From contig JANSYS010000014.1 in the NCBI GenBank assembly GCA_024742275.1, positions 1-64,000 of the forward strand: 64,000 nucleotides of DNA, given 5' to 3'. Below the pieces are notes generated by a model, which saw only the letters and a program-made list of their open reading frames with translations, searched no databases and was not told the origin of the DNA. Each line of letters starts with the position of its first letter. Within the stretch, counting starts at the first letter, position 1. This DNA is from Alphaproteobacteria bacterium (GTDB taxonomy: Bacteria > Pseudomonadota > Alphaproteobacteria > Thalassobaculales > Thalassobaculaceae). This document shows, piece after piece, positions 16,292 to 23,682 of the stretch. The translations under genes were made by a program, and so were the position numbers.

Positions 16292-17101
16292 TTATTCCAA
16301 GTCCCCGGCACCGCCCGCAAGACCGTGCAGCATGATCGCGGTCGCGGCCGCCAGGTTGAGACTGTCTGCGCCGGGGCGCATCGGAATCCGAACCAGCGTA
16401 TCGCAAGCCCGCGCCATTTCCGGCGGCAGACCGGCCTGCTCGTTGCCCATGAGCAGAACCGTCGGTGTCTCCGACCGCAGGCCGTCCGGCCGATGCGGTC
16501 CGGCCAGGTGGGTGCCCACAACCCGCCCCGGCCACGACGCACGCCAGTCGAGAAACTCCCGCTCGTCGCAGCGCACCAGTGGAACGTTAACGATGGCGCC
16601 CATGGTCGCGCGCACGGCCTCGACGGAGAACGGGTCGACCGTATTGCCGATCAGCATCACGCCCTTGGCGCCGAACGCGTCAGCGCTGCGCATGACCGAG
16701 CCGAGGTTGCCGGGATCGCGCACGCTTTCGAGCGCCACCCATAACGCACCCGGCTCCGCGACGACGAGTGAGAGCGGGCTGGTCTTCTGTTCGATGACCG
16801 CAATCACACTTTGGGCGTTGTCGCGCTTGGCAATGCGGCTCATGAGATCGGCACTGACCGTGATCACACGTCCGCCGGCCTCGCGGCAGGCCCGCCGCGC
16901 CTCTTCCATTGCCGGACTTGGCGCCTGCCGGTCAGCAACGATCAGGCGGCGGATCGCCCACCCGGCCCGTGCGGCCTCGACCACATGACGCAGACCCTCG
17001 GATACGAAGGCGTTCTGTTGCTGTCGACCCTTCTTGGTGGCCAGTGCCCGGATCGCCTTGATCTCGGGATTGGCGGCGCTGGTGATCACGGTCTCAGCCA
17101 T
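16292..17101 (-). CDS. TrmH/SpoU-family RNA 2'-O-methyltransferase
   Basis: This SPOUT-class enzyme methylates ribose in rRNA or tRNA. An N-terminal substrate-binding segment (NAFVSEGLRHVVEAA, residues ~35-50) precedes the knotted catalytic domain with ALESVRDPGNLGSVMRSADA (motif 1), LLMGNEQAGLPP (motif 2) and RIPMRPGADSLNLAAATAI (motif 3). Start 17101 has GGTGGGA upstream and overlaps the preceding gene by 8 bases. The next gene starts 2 bases after the stop. RlmB-like or TsnR-like target choice cannot be made. Confidence 0.9.
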   Translation of the reverse strand: MAETVITSAANPEIKAIRALATKKGRQQQNAFVSEGLRHVVEAARAGWAIRRLIVADRQAPSPAMEEARRACREAGGRVITVSADLMSRIAKRDNAQSVIAVIEQKTSPLSLVVAEPGALWVALESVRDPGNLGSVMRSADAFGAKGVMLIGNTVDPFSVEAVRATMGAIVNVPLVRCDEREFLDWRASWPGRVVGTHLAGPHRPDGLRSETPTVLLMGNEQAGLPPEMARACDTLVRIPMRPGADSLNLAAATAIMLHGLAGGAGDLE

Positions 17102-17999
17102 TGCGGTCCCACCGCACATAGAGCGAGGTCGGAAGCAGTCGGCCGCTACCCTGCTCCCGGATCGTCATCTCGCCATGGGAGATCGCGCCGCCGAGTCCGT
17201 CCATCGCATCCTCCACCAACCGCCGCAGCGTTATGGCCGAAAGATGCGTGGCATAGGCGGTCAGCACCATGAAGGAGGACGAGACGTCGAGCAGTGCCCG
17301 GACATCGCCCAGCAGACCTGGAAGCTGCTCTTCCAAACGCCAGATCTCGTTTTTCGGACCCCGGCCGTATTTCGGCGGATCAAGGACGATCCCGTCGTAG
17401 CGGCTCCCGCGCCGAACCTCGCGGGCGACGAAGCGGGCCGCGTCGTCGCAGATCCAGCGGACCGGCGCAGCGGCGAGACCCGAGGTTTCCTGGTTGGAGC
17501 GGGCCCAGGCGATCGCCTTCTTGGAAGCGTCCACATGGGTCACCTTCGCGCCCCGGGCGGCCGGCAGTAGCGATGCGAGCCCGGTATAGCCGAACAAGTT
17601 GAGCAGCCCGAAGCCCTCGCCGACACGATCCCGCATGAAGTCCCAATGGACCCGCTGCTCCGGGAACAGCCCGACATGGCGGAAGGATGTCAGTTGCGCT
17701 TCACAACGCACATCCCCGTAAGCGAGGGGCCAGCCCCCCTGCGCGTGGGGTTTGACGATCTCCCAACGCCCCTGACCCTCTTCGTCCTTCCCCCCTAGAA
17801 ACCGGGCATCGGCCGCCGCCCAGGCATCGGCGGACTGGCTGCGCGCCCAAAGCGCCTGGCCGTCCGGCCGATCGAGCACCCGCGATCCGAAGCGCTCCAG
17901 TTTGCGGCCATCGCCGCTGTCCAGCAGGGCGTAGTCGTCCCAAGGCTCGGCGATCAGCGTTTCGGTCTTCAGCGTTTCTACGGTCCGGACATCCGACAC
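17094..17999 (-). CDS. Class I SAM-dependent rRNA methyltransferase, RlmI-like
   Basis: The Rossmann-fold core shows LNLFGYTGLASLLPAARG (motif I), VDASKKAIAWARSN (motif II) and GIVLDPPKYGRGP (motif IV), as in RlmI/RlmK-type 23S rRNA m5C methyltransferases. The N-terminal PUA domain of RlmI is missing; the protein begins with a DYALLDSGDGRKLERFG segment typical of the shorter alphaproteobacterial form. GTG 17999 is taken as start; an in-frame TTG at 18035 is possible. It heads the four-gene RNA-methylation operon. Confidence 0.85.
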   Translation of the reverse strand: MSDVRTVETLKTETLIAEPWDDYALLDSGDGRKLERFGSRVLDRPDGQALWARSQSADAWAAADARFLGGKDEEGQGRWEIVKPHAQGGWPLAYGDVRCEAQLTSFRHVGLFPEQRVHWDFMRDRVGEGFGLLNLFGYTGLASLLPAARGAKVTHVDASKKAIAWARSNQETSGLAAAPVRWICDDAARFVAREVRRGSRYDGIVLDPPKYGRGPKNEIWRLEEQLPGLLGDVRALLDVSSSFMVLTAYATHLSAITLRRLVEDAMDGLGGAISHGEMTIREQGSGRLLPTSLYVRWDRNG

Positions 18000-18075
18000 G
18001 GGAGCACGCCCAGCAGGTTGCGAAGCGCGGGACAATACCGCCGCTGCCCCGCGAAGCCAAACCAGTCCGCACCCG

Positions 18076-18813
18076 TCACGGGTCGGGACAGAGGCGAGGT
18101 TCCGGAATTCCGTCGACGGTGTCCTGAATCCCAGCGGAGTAGCGCGCTTTCAGGTCGAGGAAATAGGGATCATTATTCTTATACTTCATTAGGTTTGCGG
18201 TGGAGAAACTGTCGGTCGGGTAGCACAGCACGTCGATTGGCGGTCCAACCGACAGATTGCTCCGGATCGTCGCGTCGAAGGACACCAGCGCGAGCTTCGC
18301 CGCCCGGGCGAGCGTGTTGTCGAAGCGCAGCGCGCGGTCGAGGATCGGTTTGCCGTACTTGGTTTCGCCGATCTGCAGATAGTGATTGCGCGGCGTGGCC
18401 TCGACGAAGTTGCCCGCGGAATAGATCTGGAAGAGTCGCGGCGGCTCACCGCAAATCTGCCCGGCCAACAGGAATGTACCGTTCGGGTCGCCGAACCGCT
18501 CCACATAGGATCCGTCGCGCTCCAGAATCCGGCGCAGCAGGCCGCCGACGGTCTGCGCCACGTCAAACATGGAGTTGTGCAGGAACAGGTCGCGCTCCGG
18601 CGTGCCGGTTCCCGCCGCCTGTTTGAGCGTCGTGACGACGGTCTGGGTCGTCGCCAGGTTTCCGGCGGACAGCAGGGCGATAACCGCTTTATCGGGGTCC
18701 TCGAGGATCGCAAGCTTGCGCACGGTGGCGATCTGATCGACGCCCGCGTTGGTCCGGGAATCGGAAGCGAGCACAAGCCCCTCCGGCAGAAGGATGCCAA
18801 GGCAGTAGGTAAT
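18076..18813 (-). CDS. Anbu-type proteasome-like protease with apparent ATT start
   Basis: Anbu proteins are self-assembling N-terminal-nucleophile hydrolases related to HslV and proteasome beta subunits. Reading from 18813 the protein is (M)TYCLGILLPEGLVLASDS. After Met removal this gives Thr1, Asp17 and Lys32, the catalytic set of the family. The start codon at that place is ATT. Between it and the in-frame TGA at 18841-18843 there is no ATG, GTG or TTG, while GGGGGAGA stands 7 bases upstream. The first standard codon, GTG at 18774, would remove Thr1. Usual Anbu partners (transglutaminase-like, alpha-E, ATP-grasp genes) are not adjacent. Product 245 aa. Confidence 0.8.
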   Translation of the reverse strand: MTYCLGILLPEGLVLASDSRTNAGVDQIATVRKLAILEDPDKAVIALLSAGNLATTQTVVTTLKQAAGTGTPERDLFLHNSMFDVAQTVGGLLRRILERDGSYVERFGDPNGTFLLAGQICGEPPRLFQIYSAGNFVEATPRNHYLQIGETKYGKPILDRALRFDNTLARAAKLALVSFDATIRSNLSVGPPIDVLCYPTDSFSTANLMKYKNNDPYFLDLKARYSAGIQDTVDGIPEPRLCPDP

Positions 18814-18901
18814 CGGAGCGTCTCCCCCTGATCCCGGCCATCATCTTCTTTTCACAGCAGACCGGATCGCGACACGTTGACGACACCCAGCCCCGGATGC
18901 A

Positions 18902-19384
18902 ATGCCGTCTCACATGACGCTGCGAAAACGATTGCTGATCGTCGTCCATGCCCCATCGGCCAATACCCGGCGGTTGCGCGACGCGGTCGAAGACGGGGCC
19001 CGGAGCGAGGACGTGGAGACCGTCGACACCACCATTCTGTCCCCGTTCGATACGGGCCCGGAGCATGTGATTGAGGCCGACGCCCTGATCCTCGGAACCA
19101 CCGAGAATCTCGGATACATGAGCGGGGCGCTGAAGGACTTCTTCGACCGCTGCTACTACCCGTGCCTTGAGGAGACCCAGGGAAAACCCTACGCCCTATT
19201 TATCCGCGCCGGGCACGACGGCACCGGGACGCGTCGCGGCGTCGAAACGATCGCCACCGGGCTGCGCTGGAGGACCGTGCAGGAACCCCTTCTGCTGCGT
19301 GGGCCATGGGAAGACGCTTTTATCGATCGAACACGTCGTCTTGGCCACTACATGGCGGCGAGCCTCGAAGCGGGCGTGATCTAG
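18902..19384 (+). CDS. Flavodoxin-like / NADPH-dependent FMN reductase-type protein
   Basis: The 160-residue protein has a flavodoxin-like Rossmann core: RLLIVVHAPSANTRRL near the start for the FMN phosphate loop, ADALILGTTENLGYMSGALK near residue 60, and DRCYYPCLEETQGKPYALF near residue 82. It probably binds FMN and acts in electron transfer or quinone reduction. An internal ATG at 18914 (MTLRKRLL) is an alternative start. It is divergent from the Anbu gene, with about 90 bases between. Confidence 0.8.
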   Translation: MPSHMTLRKRLLIVVHAPSANTRRLRDAVEDGARSEDVETVDTTILSPFDTGPEHVIEADALILGTTENLGYMSGALKDFFDRCYYPCLEETQGKPYALFIRAGHDGTGTRRGVETIATGLRWRTVQEPLLLRGPWEDAFIDRTRRLGHYMAASLEAGVI

Positions 19385-19406
19385 TCCAGATCGTGCGCCG
19401 ACGGAA

Positions 19407-20012
19407 TCATGCTTTGACGATGGAAAGCGCCTCGCGGAAATCCGGATGGTCGGCGGTCTCCAGCCATTCGAAAGCCAAGGCCTCGACCGTGACGGGGATC
19501 GCGCCCGCCAACCGGAGCCGCGCCAGACCTGCTTCCCGATCCTCGACGCGGCGACTGCCGCAAGCGTCTTGCACAACGGCGACCCGCCACCCGTGTCGCA
19601 TCAGGCCGAGCGCGGTTTGGGCGACGCAAACATGCGTCTCGACTCCCGCCACCACGGCGACCGGGCGCACCAAGGCGGACAGGCTGTTTCCCGTCGCCTC
19701 TTCCCGCGTCGCGTCAAAATGGCGTTTCTCCAGTATTTCCAACGCGTTAAAGTAAAGCGCAAGGGGCGGTACCGTGCTCCCGATCTTGTCGGCGCAATGC
19801 TCCGTCGCCCTGATCGGGACGCCGAGAAGACGGGCGATCCTGACCAGCCTTTCGAGACGGTCGAGGACGCTGTCCGCTTCCGCGATCGCCGGCATCAGCC
19901 GCGCCTGTGCGTCGACCACAAGAACGAAAGAGCAGTCGCGCGGTACCGACACCGAGTCCGCACAGTGAACGTCTAGTGATTCCGCGCGTTTCAGCCGGTC
20001 TTCGATTGACAT
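19407..20012 (-). CDS. Isochorismatase-family hydrolase
   Basis: This cysteine-hydrolase fold shows the triad regions: Asp in FVLVVDAQARLMPA near residue 33, Lys in ILEKRHFDA near residue 95, and the nucleophilic Cys in AGVETHVCVAQTALGL near residue 120, with the cis-peptide VxV-T neighbourhood. The group includes YcaC-like and nicotinamidase-related enzymes. ATG 20012 is used; the preceding codon is a TTG. It is divergent from the helicase gene. Substrate unknown. Confidence 0.87.
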   Translation of the reverse strand: MSIEDRLKRAESLDVHCADSVSVPRDCSFVLVVDAQARLMPAIAEADSVLDRLERLVRIARLLGVPIRATEHCADKIGSTVPPLALYFNALEILEKRHFDATREEATGNSLSALVRPVAVVAGVETHVCVAQTALGLMRHGWRVAVVQDACGSRRVEDREAGLARLRLAGAIPVTVEALAFEWLETADHPDFREALSIVKA

Positions 20013-20086
20013 CAAGGGTTTTGTCCTTATAGTCCGCTCGCATCTCGACCGGGTTCATTCTGGAAGAGTCCACAACCTAAGCCGAC

Positions 20087-21619
20087 ATGTCAGACACACA
20101 AAAAACATTCGCCGATCTCGGCCTTTCGGACGAGATCGTTGAGGCGGTTACCTCCGCCGGTTACACAACCCCGACCCCCATCCAGGAGAAGGCGATCCCT
20201 TACGTCCTGATGGGACGCGACGTTCTCGGATGCGCGCAGACGGGTACCGGCAAGACCGCTTCCTTCACCCTTCCGATGATCGATGTCCTCTCTGCTGGAC
20301 GGGCGAAAGCGCGGATGCCGCGCTCCCTGATCATCGCGCCGACACGTGAACTTGCCGCCCAGGTGGCGGAGAACTTCACGAAGTACGGTGCCAACACAAA
20401 GCTCACGATGGCGCTGCTCATCGGCGGAGTCTCGTTCGACGATCAGGAATCCAAGCTTGATCGCGGCGTCGACGTCCTGATCGCCACCCCGGGCCGCCTG
20501 CTCGATCATTTTGAACGCGGCAAGGTGCTGCTGAACGACGTCAAGGTGCTCGTCATCGACGAAGCGGACCGGATGCTGGACATGGGGTTCATCCCCGATG
20601 TCGAGCGTATAGTCTCGCTTCTGCCGACGATTCGCCAAACCCTCTTCTTCTCCGCCACGATGGCGCCGGAGATCAGACGGATCGCGGACAAGTTCCTGAT
20701 GAACCCCAAGGAGGTAACGGTCGCGCCGCCATCCTCCACGGCGGACACGGTCGCCCAGCATCTGGTGCGCTGCAGCCCGAAAGACAAACGCGACATTCTG
20801 CGGAAGATCATCAACCGCGAGAACGTCGAAAGCGCGCTGATCTTCTGCAACCGAAAGCGCGACATCGGCGTCCTGCACCGCTCCCTCGTGCGCCACGGCT
20901 TCGACGCTGTGCAGTTGCATGGCGACATGACCCAGCCGGCACGCATGGAGACGCTGAAGAAGTTCAAGAACAATGAAGCCCGGATGGTCGTGTGCAGCGA
21001 CGTCGCGGCCCGCGGCCTCGACATCAAGGGGCTGAGTCACGTCTTCAACTTCGACGTCCCCTCGAACGCGGAAGACTACATCCACCGGATCGGCCGTACC
21101 GGCCGCGCCGGAATGACGGGCCGCGCTTTCACGCTCACGACGTCGGATGACGCCAAATTCTTGGCGGCTGTCCAACGCCTGATCAAGAAAGACATCCCGG
21201 AGATTGACGCCGACGGCAACCCGGTCGGCGGTTCGAAAGCAACGTCGGGTGTAGCCGCCAAGGCGAAGCCAGAAGCGGAAATCGCCGAACAAACGGACGA
21301 AGCCTCGAGCCCGGATACCCCGAGCGAGAAGCCCGAAGGGGAAAAGCGCTCGCGGCGGTCACGCGGAGGCCGCAAGTCGGCGCCGAAAGAGATGGTCCCG
21401 GCGCAGGAAACGTCTCGGGAAACCCGAGCCGACGCGGCTCCGCAACCGAAGACCGAGCGAAACACAGTGCAGTCCGTGACCGGTGGCGGTGTCGTCGAAC
21501 AGTTTCCGGACGATCGGCGGCGCGGCGGTCGCAACGACAAGTCGCGGGTCGTCGGTTTCGGCGACGACGTTCCGGCTTTCCTGCTGCGTCCAGTCCCCAA
21601 AAAGGCGATGGGCGGCTAG
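20087..21619 (+). CDS. rhlE: DEAD-box ATP-dependent RNA helicase, RhlE-type
   Basis: All helicase motifs are present: the Q motif (FADLGLSDEIVEAVT, PTPIQ), motif I AQTGTGKT, motif Ia PTRELA, motif II DEADRMLDMGF, motif III SAT, and motif VI HRIGRTGRAG. A long C-terminal tail (residues ~375-510) is rich in Lys, Arg, Glu and Ala, ends in a basic RRRGGRNDKSR stretch, and probably aids RNA binding. RhlE-type helicases act in ribosome assembly and RNA turnover, often in the cold. Confidence 0.92.
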   Translation: MSDTQKTFADLGLSDEIVEAVTSAGYTTPTPIQEKAIPYVLMGRDVLGCAQTGTGKTASFTLPMIDVLSAGRAKARMPRSLIIAPTRELAAQVAENFTKYGANTKLTMALLIGGVSFDDQESKLDRGVDVLIATPGRLLDHFERGKVLLNDVKVLVIDEADRMLDMGFIPDVERIVSLLPTIRQTLFFSATMAPEIRRIADKFLMNPKEVTVAPPSSTADTVAQHLVRCSPKDKRDILRKIINRENVESALIFCNRKRDIGVLHRSLVRHGFDAVQLHGDMTQPARMETLKKFKNNEARMVVCSDVAARGLDIKGLSHVFNFDVPSNAEDYIHRIGRTGRAGMTGRAFTLTTSDDAKFLAAVQRLIKKDIPEIDADGNPVGGSKATSGVAAKAKPEAEIAEQTDEASSPDTPSEKPEGEKRSRRSRGGRKSAPKEMVPAQETSRETRADAAPQPKTERNTVQSVTGGGVVEQFPDDRRRGGRNDKSRVVGFGDDVPAFLLRPVPKKAMGG

Positions 21620-21726
21620 ATCCCGTCCATCTCTGCGGTGACGCCGCCCCCCTTGATTCACGGAGCCTCGTGGCCGATCCTTCGAGCGCTCTGCTTCGGG
21701 GCCAAGGGCAATACGCGGGATCTCAC

Positions 21727-21969
21727 ATGCAAACCATCTTCATTCAGGTCAAATGCGAGCTCGGCAAAGCGTATGCCGTCGCCGACGCCGCCGTACTCGA
21801 TGTCGAAGAGGTCTCCGAGGTGTATTCGACCTCCGGCCAGTACGACCTTATGATGAAATGCTATCTGGGCGACGACGCGGATATCGGGCGTTTCGTTACG
21901 GAACAGGTTCAGACGCTGCCGGGCGTCAAGGACACGTTCACGCTAATCACGTTCAAGGCGTTCGGGTAG
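21727..21969 (+). CDS. Stand-alone Lrp/AsnC ligand-binding (RAM) domain protein
   Basis: The 80-residue product begins MQTIFIQVKCELGKAYAVAD and ends VKDTFTLITFKAFG. This is the RAM sensor domain of Lrp/AsnC regulators without the DNA-binding helix-turn-helix. Such stand-alone proteins bind amino acids as multimers and may modulate partner regulators. ATG 21727 is used since homology starts there; in-frame ATG 21670 would add 19 residues of no family likeness. It lies downstream of the helicase on the same strand. Confidence 0.85.
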   Translation: MQTIFIQVKCELGKAYAVADAAVLDVEEVSEVYSTSGQYDLMMKCYLGDDADIGRFVTEQVQTLPGVKDTFTLITFKAFG

Positions 21970-22035
21970 TACCTCAGCACGCTCTGCCGCCGCTTAAAGC
22001 GCAGCAGATGGCGGAGCCAGTCTGCCTGACTCCTC

Positions 22036-22923
22036 CTACGTCGCGTGCGCCCGCCAATGCGCGGCGATTTCCCCCGCTTCGCAGAGCCAAACCTCGTCCC
22101 TATGCCGCGCGATATGCTCCAACGCGGTCCGGAGCGGGCGCAGGCGGTGCGGCTGCCCGACAATATAGGGGTGCAGAGCGATGCCCATGACCAGCGGTTG
22201 CTTCGCCGACTGCTCGCGTTGCTCGTCGAACCCGTCGATGATCATGTCGGCGAACTGACGCCCCTCCACCTTGCGAGCGATTACCGCTGGAATATCGTTG
22301 AGTTCCTGCGGGTACGGGACCGACAGAATCCGTCCGCCATCTCGGGTAGCCATCCAGACCGGCTGATCGTCATGACACCAGTCCAACAGATACTCGTAGC
22401 CCGCCTCCGCGAGCAGGTCGGGAGTCGTCCGGCTCTGGGAGATCCACGGCCCGAGCCAGCCCATGGGGCGTGTCCCCTCCTGCCGTTCGATGACGTCGGT
22501 GGTCTCGGCGATCAGCGCCCGTTCCGCCGCCTCGTCCAGCACGCCCTGGCGCTCCGAATTCGTCCGGCCATGGGCGACGACCTCGTCCCCGCGTTTCCGG
22601 AACGCCTCCATGATGCCGGGTGCGGCGGTATAGGTTTCGCTGTTGGCGAGCACGCTGACCGGCAATTCGAGCCGATAAAGCTCGTCCAACAGCCGCCAGA
22701 CTCCGACCCGATTGCCGTAGTCCCGCCACGCGTAGTTCAGGACGTCCGGTTGCGGTATCCCGGCCGAAGCGCCCGGCGCGAGTTCGGCGCCGAGTCCCTC
22801 CCCGAAGGCGAAGACCTCGATGTTAAGAGCGATGTAGACAGCAAGCCGGCGACCGCCCGGCCAATCCGGCGCGCTCCGGGACGCGATCGAGGAGTAAGCG
22901 TAGCGGCCGTGGTCGGCGAGCAC
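22036..22923 (-). CDS. Polysaccharide deacetylase-family protein (PuuE-like)
   Basis: The 295-residue protein has an NodB-like TIM-barrel core: ALNIEVFAFGEGLG near residue 35, a GVWRLLDEL segment, EVVAHGRTNSERQG near residue 125, and an EYLLDWCHDDQPVWM region near residue 190. It is closest by eye to PuuE-type allantoinases or amidohydrolytic relatives rather than chitin deacetylases. GTG 22923 is used, 13 bases after the racemase stop; longer in-frame sequence runs through the racemase gene. Pairing with a hydantoin-racemase-like gene suggests hydantoin or allantoin-type catabolism. Confidence 0.75.
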   Translation of the reverse strand: MLADHGRYAYSSIASRSAPDWPGGRRLAVYIALNIEVFAFGEGLGAELAPGASAGIPQPDVLNYAWRDYGNRVGVWRLLDELYRLELPVSVLANSETYTAAPGIMEAFRKRGDEVVAHGRTNSERQGVLDEAAERALIAETTDVIERQEGTRPMGWLGPWISQSRTTPDLLAEAGYEYLLDWCHDDQPVWMATRDGGRILSVPYPQELNDIPAVIARKVEGRQFADMIIDGFDEQREQSAKQPLVMGIALHPYIVGQPHRLRPLRTALEHIARHRDEVWLCEAGEIAAHWRAHAT

Positions 22924-22936
22924 TGGGCGCCGCGTC

Positions 22937-23635
22937 CTATTCGGCCGCCATCGCCGGGGCGATCGCCTGTCCGTTGGTCTGGCGGAGCTGAACAGCGCCG
23001 ATCGCCATGGAGACCGCTGCCTGAGTCGGCTCAACGACCGGAATTCCGAGACGGTCGGACAGACGCTCACGATAGCGGGCCATACCGGCGCAGCCCATGA
23101 CCAGCACGTTGGCACCGTCCGTATCGCGCAGCGTGATTCCGACCTGTACCATGCGCTCGAAGGTCTTCGCTTCGTCCGCCAGTTCGACAACGCCGAGTTC
23201 GATTGCCCGGTCGTTCGCCACTCGGCCCTCCACGCCGATGCCCCGGAAATAGCGCATGTGGCGCGGAATGGACCGACTGAGGATCGCAATCACGCCGATC
23301 CTGGCACCGAGCGACATGGCGCTCAGCATGCCGCTTTCCGCGATGCCGAAGACCGGTCTGGCGGTCGCTTCCCTTGCCGCGTAGATGCCGGGATCGGAGA
23401 AGCAGGCGATGACGTATGCCGCGGCGTCGGCATCGCGTTCGGCGATGATCCGGCGGATGTCGCGAGAGACGTCATCGGCATGGGCCTGACATTCGATTCC
23501 GGCGGGGCCATTCGTGTTGGTCACGCTCTCGATCTCCGGGGCGCCGGCGACACGCAGCGGATCCAGCGCCCTGTCCATGGCCTCGGTCACCGCCTCGGTC
23601 GAGTTGGGATTAATGACGATGATGCGTCCGGTCAT
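22937..23635 (-). CDS. Aspartate/glutamate/hydantoin racemase family protein
   Basis: Two catalytic cysteines in the expected places are AAYVIACFSDPGIYAARE near residue 80 and VLVMGCAGMARYRERL near residue 183, with the N-terminal INPNSTEAVTEAM and GIAESGML motifs. This is the pattern of Asp/Glu racemases of the hydantoin racemase type. The length is 232 aa. It precedes the deacetylase-family gene on the same strand, with 13 bases between stop and start, so the two probably form one unit. Confidence 0.87.
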   Translation of the reverse strand: MTGRIIVINPNSTEAVTEAMDRALDPLRVAGAPEIESVTNTNGPAGIECQAHADDVSRDIRRIIAERDADAAAYVIACFSDPGIYAAREATARPVFGIAESGMLSAMSLGARIGVIAILSRSIPRHMRYFRGIGVEGRVANDRAIELGVVELADEAKTFERMVQVGITLRDTDGANVLVMGCAGMARYRERLSDRLGIPVVEPTQAAVSMAIGAVQLRQTNGQAIAPAMAAE

Positions 23636-23682
23636 GTCTTGCTCCTCAGGGGAAGTGTCGGTGATGCACGCGGGGCCGCCGC

